A stretch of DNA of 33,066 nt from Litoribrevibacter sp041590855. Lineage in GTDB: Bacteria > Pseudomonadota > Gammaproteobacteria > Pseudomonadales > Litoribrevibacteraceae. A model generated the notes under the pieces. That model did not search any database. It saw only the letters and a program-made list of their open reading frames with translations, and had not been told where the DNA came from. The position numbers were made by a program, and so were the translations under genes. The DNA lies in NCBI GenBank assembly GCA_041590855.1, contig JBFHTA010000007.1, forward strand, positions 1 through 33,066, given 5' to 3'. Positions 14,173-22,652 of the stretch are shown here, piece after piece. Every line of letters begins with the position of its first letter. The first letter of the stretch is position 1.

Positions 14173-15546
14173 TTAATTGGTAACCACTTCATAACAAGGC
14201 TTGTAGGTAGTACCTGGCAACTTCATTCGTTTTTGCTGTACAAACGACGTCAGTAACTTATCAAGCTTCTCCATAAGCGCGGGCTCACCATGTAATTTAA
14301 ACGGACCATGCTTGTGGATTTCAGCAATGCCCTGCTCTTTAACGTTCCCCGCTACAATTCCCGACATCGCCCGTCGCAATTGGGATGCCAACTGATGAGG
14401 TTCCTGATTGGTGTTGAGATTCAATTCCGACATTGTCTTATGTGTCGGAATAAAGGGCTCCTGAAACACCGCATCGATTTCCAGCATCCAATTAAAATAG
14501 TAAGCGTCTTTTCGTTCTTTTCGATGGGCTTTCACTTCCGCCATTCGGGTAGACAATTCCACAGCCACTTTTTCAGGATCATCAATGATTATTTCATACA
14601 ATGACTGGGCCTTTGGCCCTAGCGTATCGGCAATAAAAGCATCAATCTGTCTGAAGTAATCTTCAGACTCTTTTGGCGCCGTGAAATAGACAGGAATTTC
14701 AGCACCGTGCTTGTTGCCCATCAGCACACCCAGCAGATAAAGAATCTCTTCGGCGGTTCCTACCCCACCCGGAAATACTACAATTCCATGCCCAAGGCGA
14801 ACAAAGGCTTCCAAACGCTTTTCGATGTCCGGAAGAATGATTAACTCATTCACAATCGGGTTGGGTGACTCCGCAGCAATGATGCCCGGCTCCGTTAAAC
14901 CTATGTATCGTGGGTGACGAATCCGCTGCTTAACATGAGCAACGTTCGCCCCCTTCATAGGCCCTTTCATGGCTCCTGGACCACAACCAGTACAAATATC
15001 AAACCCACGAAGCCCTAACTGATAGCCCACTTCTTTGGTGTAGTCATACTCATGCTCACTGATAGAGTGACCACCCCAACACACGATGATATTCGGATCA
15101 ATTCTGGCCTTAAGTGCATTTGCCTGACGTAACGTATGAAACACAGCTTCAGTGATCTGAGGACCACTGCCAATTTCATTCAGTGCGTCTAAATCCAGCT
15201 GGCTGCTTAAATGAATGATGTCCCTTAATACCGAGAACAGGTTTTCTTTAACACCTTGGATCATCTTACCGTCAACAAAGGCCCGTGCTGGTGCATTTTG
15301 AACGGCGATGCAAGCGCCTCTGGCTTGAGGAACAATACTGATTTCGAAATCCAAATACTGATTTTCTAGTTGCTCAATGTCGTCATTGTCGATTCCGCTG
15401 TTCATCACAGCCAACGAACAACGACGGAACATTTCATATAATTTGCCTTTGTTTAGGCCACTTAACTTATTGATTTCGTTGATTGAAAGAACGTCTAAAC
15501 TTCCGACGGGTGATAATACTGAATAATCAATTACTTCTGATGGCAT
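14173..15546 (-). CDS. ppnN: Nucleotide 5'-monophosphate nucleosidase PpnN (YgdH), LOG family
   Basis: PpnN splits purine and pyrimidine nucleoside monophosphates into base and ribose 5-phosphate; in E. coli it is controlled by (p)ppGpp. The 457 residues match the usual length of about 454. An N-terminal domain (1-145) and a C-terminal domain (about 350-457) flank the Rossmann-like LOG core. The core has GCGPGAMKGPMKGA (187-200) and the catalytic PGGVGTAEE (259-267). AAGGAG is 7 nt before the ATG at 15546, which fixes the start. It lies 61 nt downstream of an unknown minus-strand gene, perhaps in the same transcript, and ends against the shared terminator at 14102-14129. Confidence 0.96.
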   Translation of the reverse strand: MPSEVIDYSVLSPVGSLDVLSINEINKLSGLNKGKLYEMFRRCSLAVMNSGIDNDDIEQLENQYLDFEISIVPQARGACIAVQNAPARAFVDGKMIQGVKENLFSVLRDIIHLSSQLDLDALNEIGSGPQITEAVFHTLRQANALKARIDPNIIVCWGGHSISEHEYDYTKEVGYQLGLRGFDICTGCGPGAMKGPMKGANVAHVKQRIRHPRYIGLTEPGIIAAESPNPIVNELIILPDIEKRLEAFVRLGHGIVVFPGGVGTAEEILYLLGVLMGNKHGAEIPVYFTAPKESEDYFRQIDAFIADTLGPKAQSLYEIIIDDPEKVAVELSTRMAEVKAHRKERKDAYYFNWMLEIDAVFQEPFIPTHKTMSELNLNTNQEPHQLASQLRRAMSGIVAGNVKEQGIAEIHKHGPFKLHGEPALMEKLDKLLTSFVQQKRMKLPGTTYKPCYEVVTN

Positions 15547-15607
15547 AATGCACTCCTTGCCAATGTCCTTATTTCATTTTAGTTGAAATACCTTCAACAG
15601 TGAGAGG

Positions 15608-16156
15608 TTACTCTTCTCCGTCTTCTGAAATTGATAACAAATAGGGTTTAAGTAATTCACGCAATTTCCGGACCCAGGATTCGAAATCATCCAAGTCAGC
15701 TTCTGAACCATTTTCATTCCAACCAATGGTAATTCCACCTCCCATAATACTAATGGCATGCACCCGGTCCTTATTATCTTCCAGAAATTGTTGCAAATGA
15801 CGCATTAACTCTTCAGACAATTTACCTTGTTGAATGTACCAGCCCCAGCCATCAAATGGGGAGCTCGAACTCTCTTCACTTGAAGAATAAAAACTTGGTA
15901 TCAGCATCCAACCGGCATGGATGGCATCATCCTCCACGCCGTGAAAGGAATAGGCAGCAGAATCCTGAACACCTTCTTCAACCCGCCCAGATAAATTAAT
16001 CACCGGGTATTTAATCAGTTTCACTTTAATGCCTTTCAAGATGGCAGCCTGTCGCAATCTGGCAATTCGGCGATCCCGCTTGGAAGGCATGATCCATAGG
16101 ATTGATCCTAATACCATCAGGAATGCTAATCCCGAGACTATGACCCATACTTGCAT
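15608..16156 (-). CDS. Hypothetical membrane-anchored protein
   Basis: I do not recognise this 182-residue protein. One N-terminal membrane segment (about 3-23) is followed by a very basic stretch (SKRDRRIARLRQ) that predicts the rest to be cytoplasmic. A helix runs from about 28 to 45. The middle part is rich in Gly, Ser and aromatic residues (a run of six acidic or serine residues before SSPFDGWGWYIQ), and the C-terminal third is acidic and helical (about 150-182). No catalytic motif or cysteine is visible. It precedes ppnN by 61 nt on the same strand, which suggests co-expression. The coding look is convincing: consistent frame and clear topology. Confidence 0.75.
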   Translation of the reverse strand: MQVWVIVSGLAFLMVLGSILWIMPSKRDRRIARLRQAAILKGIKVKLIKYPVINLSGRVEEGVQDSAAYSFHGVEDDAIHAGWMLIPSFYSSSEESSSSPFDGWGWYIQQGKLSEELMRHLQQFLEDNKDRVHAISIMGGGITIGWNENGSEADLDDFESWVRKLRELLKPYLLSISEDGEE

Positions 16157-16338
16157 TGTTTCTATCCTGTCAGTTCCAGTTTTTGCTCAACTATTGATTC
16201 AGGCCAATCTCATTAAACGAATAGCAGATACTATAAAGTTGAAAGATCAAGCACTTACTTCAATAATAAGATCATAGTAAAAGGAAATGGTCTACGAAAA
16301 TAATTCGATGCATTGAACGCAGTTTGGTACCACGTGTA

Positions 16339-16373
16339 AGTCGAACAAACCGTTAATCGACAAATGTTCGACT
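16339..16373 (+). promoter_or_regulatory. Long inverted repeat upstream of the usp gene
   Basis: AGTCGAACA (16339-16347) and its exact reverse complement TGTTCGACT (16365-16373) are separated by 17 nt, so the half-site centres are 26 bp apart, about two and a half turns. The spacer holds a further ATCGAC. It lies 60-94 bp before the usp ATG, where an operator for a dimeric regulator or for two tandem dimers would be expected. The regulator is unknown. Confidence 0.5.
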
Positions 16374-16384
16374 GTCCAGTCCAT

Positions 16385-16413
16385 GCCTTTCAGTCACAAC
16401 GCTCCTGAAAGGC
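16385..16413 (+). promoter_or_regulatory. Leader hairpin before the usp gene
   Basis: GCCTTTCAG (16385-16393) and CTGAAAGGC (16405-16413) form a perfect 9-bp stem with an 11-nt loop, ending 7 nt before the ribosome site AAGGAG (16421-16426). As RNA it would fold in the leader close to the translation start; as DNA it is another operator candidate. Confidence 0.5.
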
Positions 16414-16432
16414 CAGAACCAAGGAGTTAAGG

Positions 16433-16861
16433 ATGTCCAACTATTCAACCATTCTATTAGCCGTCGACCTTTCAGAAGAGTCAGAAAAAATCATTGAACC
16501 TGCTAAAACCTTTACCAAAACCTTTGGCTCCAAGGTTCATGTACTGCATACCATCGAACCCTTTGCCTTTGCCTTTGGTGGTGACATTCCCTTTGATGTT
16601 GTAGAGATACAAGAACAGCTCATTGATCATGCAAAACAAAACATGCAACAGCTCATCGAAAAGACAGGGCTAGAAGCTGTCGGCACAGATGTAGTAGTAG
16701 GATCAGTAAACGCAGAAGTTCACCGTAAAGCCAAAGAGATCAACGCTGATCTGGTCATTGTAGGCAGTCACGGCCGCCACGGTCTAGCTTTACTACTGGG
16801 CTCCCACGCTTCGGACGTCATACACCATGCAGAGTACGATGTACTTGCCGTCCGGATTTAG
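16433..16861 (+). CDS. Universal stress protein (UspA family)
   Basis: This 142-residue protein is a single Usp domain. It starts YSTILLAVDLSEESEK, has the second strand KVHVLHTIEPF, and ends with the nucleotide-site region VGSHGRHGLALLLGSHASDVIHHAEYDVLAVRI. The glycine loop is close to the ATP-binding G-x2-G-x9-G-S pattern but one residue shorter, so ATP binding is uncertain. Such proteins support survival under stress and, in Pseudomonas, several are induced by oxygen limitation through Anr; a usable Anr box is not evident here. AAGGAG lies 6 nt before the ATG. Two inverted repeats precede it and a terminator follows, so the gene is monocistronic. Confidence 0.93.
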   Translation: MSNYSTILLAVDLSEESEKIIEPAKTFTKTFGSKVHVLHTIEPFAFAFGGDIPFDVVEIQEQLIDHAKQNMQQLIEKTGLEAVGTDVVVGSVNAEVHRKAKEINADLVIVGSHGRHGLALLLGSHASDVIHHAEYDVLAVRI

Positions 16862-16884
16862 GACTGACAAGAAGATTACAGACT

Positions 16885-16923
16885 AAAAAGCCTGCCTGGA
16901 CATTCATTCCCAGACAGGCTTTT
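16885..16923. terminator. Bidirectional terminator between usp and uup
   Basis: The stem AAAAGCCTGCCTGG / CCAGACAGGCTTTT has one internal C-A mismatch and a short loop, and offers a T run on both strands. It stands between the convergent usp and uup genes. Confidence 0.88.
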
Positions 16924-16953
16924 ATTGCGCCGATCAATAATAGATACGCAAAG

Positions 16954-18885
16954 CTACTCGCCTTCAGCCATTGCTTCCAGCTCTACCCAACGCTCCATCA
17001 ATTGCTCCAGTTTTTGCTCTTCTTCCGCCAAAGCCTGAAGCTTTTCAGTAACCAACGCGTGATCTTGCTGATAGAAGTCGGCTGCAGACGTTTCAAGCTG
17101 TAATTGTTCAACCAAAGATTCCTGCTCAGCCAATTGATCCGGCATTAAATCCAATTCACGCTGTAACTTGTAGCTCAATTTTTTCGGCTTGGGCTTATCC
17201 ACATTTTGGGTGTTTAGCCCGGCAGAAGCAGTTGGAGATGAATCAGCCTTTTTGATCTCAGAACTGTCTTTCTTGGGTTTCTCAGCCCCGTCCAGAAAAT
17301 TAAATCGCCCACCGGACGATTGCCAGTCAGAGAAACCTCCGACGATTTCTTCCACCACTCCATTACCATGGAAAATCAGTGAATTACTGACCACGTTATC
17401 CAGGAAAGAACGATCGTGACTCACTAGAATAATGGTGCCTTCGAAACTCATAAGAAGCTCTTCGAGCAACTCCAGGGTTTCCATATCCAAGTCGTTGGTG
17501 GGTTCGTCCAATACCAGAACATTGGCAGGCTGACTAAATAAGCGAGCTAATAATACCCGGTTCTTTTCTCCCCCGGACAACGCCTTCACCGGGGTGCGCG
17601 CCCGCTCCGGCGTAAACAGAAAATCACCGAGGTAGCCGATAATATGCTTGTTCTGCCCTCCGATGGTGATACTTTCACGACCCTCAGAGACATTATCAAT
17701 CACGCTTTTTTCGAGCTCCAACTGACTTCTCAGTTGCTCGAAATAGGCCACTTCCATTTTGGTGCCTAATCTCACATCACCAGAATCCGGAGACAACTGC
17801 CCAAGAATAACTTTGAGCAATGTACTCTTGCCGACACCGTTAGGCCCAATCAAGCCGACGCGATCGCCGCGCATTAGCAAGAAGTTGAAATCCTTAAGAA
17901 TCACCTGATCACCATACGCGTGCGACACTGACGTCAATTCAGCTACTAATTTACCGGAACGATCCGCAGAGGAAATGGCAAAGGAGGCCTTTCCTACTCG
18001 ATTTCGACGTTCGCTACGTTCTTGTCGCATGGCTTTCAGTGCACGAACTCGACCCTCATTTCGGGTTCTCCTAGCTTTAATGCCTTGGCGAATCCACACC
18101 TCTTCCTGAGCCAGTTTTTTGTCAAATTCCTGCCAATGCTTTTCTTCTGCAGCTAACCATTCCTCTTTACGAACCAGGAATTGCTCATAACTGCAATCCC
18201 AACTGGTTAGATTTCCTCGGTCCAGCTCCCAAATTCGATTTGCCACAGCTTTCAGGAATCGTCGATCGTGGGTAATCAACAAGATACTGCCTTCAAATTG
18301 GGAAAGCTGCTGTTCTAGCCATTCAATGGCCAGAATATCCAAGTGGTTGGTAGGCTCATCCAATAGTAATAAATCAGGCTCTGCTACCAGGGCTCGGCCC
18401 AATACGACTCTACGCCGCCATCCACCGGACAGCTCAGACATTTTCTTTTCTTCAGGTAGATTGAGACGTTTAATGATTTGATCAACTTTCTGTTCTAAAG
18501 ACCAACCATCACGGGCTTCGATCTCACTTTGAACTTTTGCCAATTGCTCTAGGTCCGCATCAGGATCTGTCGTCAAGGCATGGTACTGGGCAATCAAGTC
18601 GCCGGTTTCAGCCAAACCACCCGCGACCACTTGATAAACCGTTTCGTTATCCGCTTCAGGAAGATCTTGTTGAAGTACGCCGATCTTGAGACCATCCTGT
18701 CGAACAATGTCACCACTGTCTGGTAATTGCTCGCCCGCAACCAATTTGAGCAAAGAGGATTTTCCCTGCCCGTTTCGACCAATAATAGCGATCCTATCGC
18801 CCTTGTTAATGGTATGTGTAGCGTTTTCCAGCAAAGGTTTATCACCGTAGGCCAGACACACTTGATCCAATTGCAATAAATTCAT
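16954..18885 (-). CDS. uup: ABC-F ATPase Uup
   Basis: Uup is a soluble duplicated ABC ATPase of the ABC-F group; it is tied to ribosome function and to genome stability (loss raises precise transposon excision in E. coli). The 643 residues contain two ABC cassettes. The first has GRNGQGKSS (36-44), the LSGGWRRRV signature and LLLLDEPTNHLD; the second has GPNGVGKST, LSGGEKNRVLLAR and VLVLDEPTNDLD. The linker between them is long and basic. The C-terminal part (from about 545) has a low-complexity spacer and an acidic coiled coil, the DNA-binding Uup domain that distinguishes it from EttA or YheS. The ATG at 18885 fits the family start; a GTG three codons earlier is possible. Confidence 0.94.
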   Translation of the reverse strand: MNLLQLDQVCLAYGDKPLLENATHTINKGDRIAIIGRNGQGKSSLLKLVAGEQLPDSGDIVRQDGLKIGVLQQDLPEADNETVYQVVAGGLAETGDLIAQYHALTTDPDADLEQLAKVQSEIEARDGWSLEQKVDQIIKRLNLPEEKKMSELSGGWRRRVVLGRALVAEPDLLLLDEPTNHLDILAIEWLEQQLSQFEGSILLITHDRRFLKAVANRIWELDRGNLTSWDCSYEQFLVRKEEWLAAEEKHWQEFDKKLAQEEVWIRQGIKARRTRNEGRVRALKAMRQERSERRNRVGKASFAISSADRSGKLVAELTSVSHAYGDQVILKDFNFLLMRGDRVGLIGPNGVGKSTLLKVILGQLSPDSGDVRLGTKMEVAYFEQLRSQLELEKSVIDNVSEGRESITIGGQNKHIIGYLGDFLFTPERARTPVKALSGGEKNRVLLARLFSQPANVLVLDEPTNDLDMETLELLEELLMSFEGTIILVSHDRSFLDNVVSNSLIFHGNGVVEEIVGGFSDWQSSGGRFNFLDGAEKPKKDSSEIKKADSSPTASAGLNTQNVDKPKPKKLSYKLQRELDLMPDQLAEQESLVEQLQLETSAADFYQQDHALVTEKLQALAEEEQKLEQLMERWVELEAMAEGE

Positions 18886-19206
18886 TAATCCCACATTTAT
18901 CTATGACGTTATTACGACACTCTGTTCCGCTTGCGCTAACAGAATCAAAAACTAATAAAATGAACTGAATTGATAGCCAACGCTCAGTTTTCGAAAAAAA
19001 CTTATCTATATATATCATCAACTTAGAAAATATAGTTAAGATTTCTTCATATTTACTCTTGCCATCACTGAAATAAGTCTTACTCTTAGAACTGAGTTCA
19101 TTCTTTAAACAAAAATTGCGGCCCACCGATATAATCGATAACCTCTGGGTGTACCCAGTGTACTGGGCGATACCGCAATTTATACTCGATCATTAAAGAT
19201 ACCGCC
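18886..19206. other. Divergent uup-slt intergenic region, AT-rich
   Basis: This 321-nt stretch has no convincing gene. It is AT-rich in its centre (a TATATATATC run near 19004-19015) and must contain the promoters of both uup and slt. The only distinct structure is the CTGGG/CCCAG cluster at 19145-19167 downstream of a TATAAT. Confidence 0.7.
19130..19167 (+). promoter_or_regulatory. Candidate slt -10 with overlapping palindromes
   Basis: TATAAT at 19130-19135 is a perfect -10 hexamer, although no good -35 stands 16-18 nt before it. From 19145 to 19167 the sequence CTGGG-TGTA-CCCAG-TGTA-CTGGG lets the central CCCAG pair with either flanking CTGGG; the right-hand form CCCAGT-GT-ACTGGG has a 6-bp stem. 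If transcription starts near 19142, the cluster lies just downstream, a typical repressor site. Confidence 0.4.
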
Positions 19207-21189
19207 ATGTTACTTATAAGAAGCTTCATTGTTGCTATTATAATGATTCTTCCAACTTATGTGTTGGCTAAGTTAAATCAGAATCAACAAACCTACATTG
19301 AAGCACTTGATGCCCTGAAAGATGGCCAAGTGGAAGTCTTCGACCGTTTATCTCATTCCCTCTCCGATTATGTACTCAGCCCCTATCTGGAATATGAGCG
19401 CATTAAGCTGGGCGACTATCAGGATATCGACGCCATCAAGGCGTTTATTAAAAAATACCCTGACCAGTCTGTCAGTCATCGGTTAAAAGTTGAGTGGCTA
19501 TCCAGTTTCCCCAAGAAAGGTCAATGGCAGGCCTTTCTAGAGAACTACGATGAAAGCCTCTATTCACGAGATCTCCGCTGTTACTATCTCAGAGCTCTCT
19601 ATAAAACCGGCAATAAAAAGACCGCACTTAAGCAGGTAAAAGATATGTGGGTAGTTGGTCGTTCAGCACCTAAAGCCTGCGACCCCATCTTCAAGGTATG
19701 GCTCAAATCGAGCTACTTTAAACAAGATTATGCCTATGAGCGAGTAAAACTGGCGTTAAAACGCAGAAACAGCTCTTTGGCCAGTTATGCGTCCAATTTT
19801 CTGAAGGGCGATCAAAAGAAAGCCGCAGCAATGATGATCTGGGCACATAAAAACCCGGCGATATTATCCAGTACCAAACGCTTTCCGAGTGCCAATCCCT
19901 ACATGAAAGATGCAGTCATTCACGGTCTGGGACGTCGCGTCCGCAAACAACCGGATGCTGCCCTTGCCTATTGGAAAAAACATCGTACCCGCTTCAATTT
20001 CTCACCAGAAGAAATCCACAAAGTAGAGCAGCGCATCTATCTGGGCCTTGCTCGTCAGTACGATAAAAATGCATCGAAGCTCTTATCTTCACTACGTGAC
20101 GAATACAACTCGGAAGAAGTGTTAGAGTGGCAAATTCGGGTAAGCCTTAGAAACCGTGACTGGCCCTCCGTCATTCGCTGGATTGAAGAACTGTCATTAT
20201 CTGAAGACATGGATTCAGATTGGCACTATTGGCACTACAAGGCGTATTTAAACCAAAGCCAAGAGCCACCACAAATAGTGAAACAGAACTTCATGAAGCT
20301 GTCCAAGCAACGATCTTATTACGGCTTTTTGGCATCTGAAATGTTAGGACAGTCCCTAACACTTACAAACATTCCCGTTCCTATCTCTCAAGACATGCAC
20401 CTGAGAGTACAAAATCTGCCTGAGATCAGTCGCGCCAAAGAGCTTCTTGCCATCGGTCACAGGCATCAAGCGCACAGAGAATGGCAGTTTGCAGTTAATA
20501 AGCTGGACCAACAAGGTTTGATGGCACTAGCACGAGTTGCAAGCGATTGGGGGTGGCATAACCGGGCGATACGAGCCGTGATTGATGCCAATCATTGGAA
20601 TGATCTGGCCATCCGCTTCCCTACCCCTTACCAAGGCTCCTTTGGTAAAGCCGCCACTAAAGTTGAGTTACCCTCTTCATGGTTATTTGCCATTGCTCGC
20701 CAGGAAAGCGCTTTTTCTGAAAAAGCCAAATCCAGTGCCGGTGCACGAGGCTTAATGCAGCTTATGCCAGCTACCGCTCGTCAAACCGCTAAAAAAATCG
20801 GTGTATCTCATCGCTCTTCGCTTTATGACCCTGAATACAACATTCAGCTGGGCTCTTCTTATCTGTCCATGATGCACAAGCGCTTCAAAAAGAATCGAGC
20901 ACTGGCAACCGCCGCCTATAATGCTGGGCCGCATCGTGTTGACCGTTGGATTAAATCATCCATCGCACTGCCAATTGATGTTTGGATCGAAACCATTCCA
21001 TACGACGAAACCCGACGCTACGTTAAGAATGTACTGGCGTTTGATGCAATATACCAATACAAACTGGGCACAAAAGAGCCTAAGCTATTCTACAGTCACG
21101 AAAAGATTTACTTGGGGAAGCATTCAAAGAAAGCACACACTGACGGAGCAGACTCAGGAACAAAAGAAGTAGCAGCTAATCAACTTTAA
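19207..21189 (+). CDS. slt: Soluble lytic murein transglycosylase Slt
   Basis: This periplasmic enzyme cleaves the MurNAc-GlcNAc bond of peptidoglycan and makes 1,6-anhydro products. The 660 residues begin with a signal peptide (about 1-21, ending VLA). The long helical superstructure of Slt70 (about 25-460, the ring-shaped U and L domains) follows. The C-terminal lysozyme-like domain has the catalytic Glu500 in ARQESAFSEKAKSSAGARGL, then MQLMPATA and AYNAGPHRVDRW. The length fits Slt70. The last four bases overlap the stop codon region of the convergent GST-like gene, and a terminator hairpin begins within the stop codon. The ribosome site is weak. Confidence 0.95.
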   Translation: MLLIRSFIVAIIMILPTYVLAKLNQNQQTYIEALDALKDGQVEVFDRLSHSLSDYVLSPYLEYERIKLGDYQDIDAIKAFIKKYPDQSVSHRLKVEWLSSFPKKGQWQAFLENYDESLYSRDLRCYYLRALYKTGNKKTALKQVKDMWVVGRSAPKACDPIFKVWLKSSYFKQDYAYERVKLALKRRNSSLASYASNFLKGDQKKAAAMMIWAHKNPAILSSTKRFPSANPYMKDAVIHGLGRRVRKQPDAALAYWKKHRTRFNFSPEEIHKVEQRIYLGLARQYDKNASKLLSSLRDEYNSEEVLEWQIRVSLRNRDWPSVIRWIEELSLSEDMDSDWHYWHYKAYLNQSQEPPQIVKQNFMKLSKQRSYYGFLASEMLGQSLTLTNIPVPISQDMHLRVQNLPEISRAKELLAIGHRHQAHREWQFAVNKLDQQGLMALARVASDWGWHNRAIRAVIDANHWNDLAIRFPTPYQGSFGKAATKVELPSSWLFAIARQESAFSEKAKSSAGARGLMQLMPATARQTAKKIGVSHRSSLYDPEYNIQLGSSYLSMMHKRFKKNRALATAAYNAGPHRVDRWIKSSIALPIDVWIETIPYDETRRYVKNVLAFDAIYQYKLGTKEPKLFYSHEKIYLGKHSKKAHTDGADSGTKEVAANQL

Positions 21190-22298
21190 GCACCTGCGTG
21201 ATAGAGGTGCTTATCTTTATAAGTGATACGCCGCTGAACCTGCACTTCCAAAAGACCTGAAAGGTCGAGTGATTCCAATAAATTGGCGATCAGCTCTTGA
21301 TCGCCAGGATCACATTTGTGATAACCTTCCAACAAATTCTGCAACTGCCACACGTGTGCTACAGATGTTGGTTGTTCCACTGCGACGGCATTCCAAATAA
21401 AGCGATGAGCCGATACAAATTTCGGTAGCGGCTCACCTTTCGCACGATCGTTTGCAGCCCAGTAGTCCCATGCATCCAGATTCTCTTTCCAAAATTGAAA
21501 GACATCATCACCAATAAGTTGAATCAACGGATACAAGGTTTCCGGAAGATGACTTAGCGAGGACCACTCCGGCAGTGGATGCACTTGCGACTCCTGTGAA
21601 TCGGCTTGCATCATACGCTCAAGCCACTGCATGACATAAGGCGCTTTATTCAACAATAGTTCTCTAGGCCGAACATCCTGATAGAAGTGAGCGTAAAGAG
21701 GCCCCATTAATGCCAAATCAGCCAAACTCAAGCGTTCTCCCAAAACAAAACGATGCCCTTCAAAATGCTTATCTAAGATATGCACCATTTGCTCAGCATG
21801 ATACTCAAAAAAAGGACCATTATGAGAGGTCAAGCCATAGAGAGTCAGCTTTTGGCGCTCCTTATTGGCATGCAACTGAGCTTGCAAAGGCGAAGGAAAG
21901 ATACGTTTTAAACGAACATTGGCATTGATTGCTGACTCGTCATATCCCCAACGCATGTAGAGCGCTGGCAAAATCAGAAAGGAGTCACAATACAGCTCGA
22001 TTAGTTGAACAACAAATCTTAGTAGCGGTTTATCCGGCAATACAGGTCGGGTAACAAAAGCCGAGGCTTCTAATGACTGGACAAAGTGTATATTGGTTTC
22101 CAAGAGAGACTGGTCTGAGGACACAAATACAGGGCAGTCCATCTGCCCTGTCTGCTCCAAAAGAACTTGCTCGATGTCCGTCTCTGTAGGAACAAGCTCA
22201 TCATAGATTATCGCTTGATAATCAAGGCTGGCACGCACTTTGGCACTGTAAAAGTCCGATTTGATTGCATAAAGTAAATGCTGATCCGTACTTTCCAT
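21186..22298 (-). CDS. Glutathione S-transferase-like protein with C-terminal extension
   Basis: This 370-residue protein has a thioredoxin-like N-terminal part (about 1-85), with the SDFYSAKVRASLDYQ helix and the strand/loop CPVFVSSDQSLLETN where family members have a cis-proline and glutathione-contacting Glu-Ser/Thr. A helical GST C-domain follows, seen best in HRFVLGERLSLADLALMGPLYAHF (about 195-218). Some 110 residues beyond the usual 220-260 form an extra C-terminal part containing WAANDRAKGEPLPKF. I see no certain catalytic Cys or Ser, so it may bind rather than transform. It is the last gene of a minus-strand group, 42 nt after the DUF4389 gene, and ends overlapping slt. Confidence 0.8.
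   Translation of the reverse strand: MESTDQHLLYAIKSDFYSAKVRASLDYQAIIYDELVPTETDIEQVLLEQTGQMDCPVFVSSDQSLLETNIHFVQSLEASAFVTRPVLPDKPLLRFVVQLIELYCDSFLILPALYMRWGYDESAINANVRLKRIFPSPLQAQLHANKERQKLTLYGLTSHNGPFFEYHAEQMVHILDKHFEGHRFVLGERLSLADLALMGPLYAHFYQDVRPRELLLNKAPYVMQWLERMMQADSQESQVHPLPEWSSLSHLPETLYPLIQLIGDDVFQFWKENLDAWDYWAANDRAKGEPLPKFVSAHRFIWNAVAVEQPTSVAHVWQLQNLLEGYHKCDPGDQELIANLLESLDLSGLLEVQVQRRITYKDKHLYHAGA
21188..21212 (+). terminator. slt terminator embedded in the opposing gene
   Basis: AAGCACCT (21188-21195) and AGGTGCTT (21205-21212) form an 8-bp stem with a 9-nt loop followed by ATCTTTAT. The stem starts inside the slt stop codon and lies entirely within the last codons of the GST-like gene on the other strand. 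Confidence 0.6.
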
Positions 22299-22340
22299 TG
22301 CCGTAGGTTACTCCCTGCACTGATTCGCTCAAGCCAAGTA

Positions 22341-22652
22341 CTATTCAGGCTTTGAGCGCTCCAGTTCTTTAATCATTTCTTCACTGGTGGTTGGCCAGTC
22401 AGAAAATGGAAATGGCTTTTCTTCACTGTTATAGGTCAGATATCGGAAGATCTGGTAATAATAGCAACTGATGCCATCTCCTAATTGTCTTAGGGTTTCA
22501 TTATCCTTATCGGTAAACAAATGAAACAAATACTGGGCAACAATGAGCAATAAAAGCACTACATCCAGTACTTTATAGATCACAGTAAACAGCACCATGA
22601 AAGCAAGGCGCAATAGTTTGTTTTCCAGCTTCGCTTGATCATCATAATTCAT
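22341..22652 (-). CDS. DUF4389-family membrane protein
   Basis: This 103-residue protein matches the DUF4389 family: two adjacent hydrophobic segments (about 12-30 and 32-48), then the conserved region GDGISCYYYQIFRYLTYNSEEKPFPFSDWP. The function is unknown. It starts on the A of the gpsA stop codon (TAATG overlap), so its translation is almost certainly coupled to gpsA. A DUF4389 gene beside gpsA is a common arrangement in Pseudomonas relatives, as far as I recall. Confidence 0.88.
   Translation of the reverse strand: MNYDDQAKLENKLLRLAFMVLFTVIYKVLDVVLLLLIVAQYLFHLFTDKDNETLRQLGDGISCYYYQIFRYLTYNSEEKPFPFSDWPTTSEEMIKELERSKPE

Noticed and set aside
16194..16207. TTGATTCAGGCCAA as an Anr/FNR box
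   Set aside because: One half-site is perfect, but the other (GCCAA) misses two of five bases, and it is more than 220 bp from the usp start.
16239..16250. TTGA-AAGA-TCAA as an Anr/FNR box before the usp gene
   Set aside because: The half-sites are 4 nt apart instead of the 6 nt between TTGA and TCAA in the consensus, so the spacing is wrong for Anr/FNR binding.
18842..19126. Minus-strand open frame of 94 codons across the uup-slt gap
   Set aside because: It overlaps the uup start in another frame, is AT-driven and has no ribosome site or motif.
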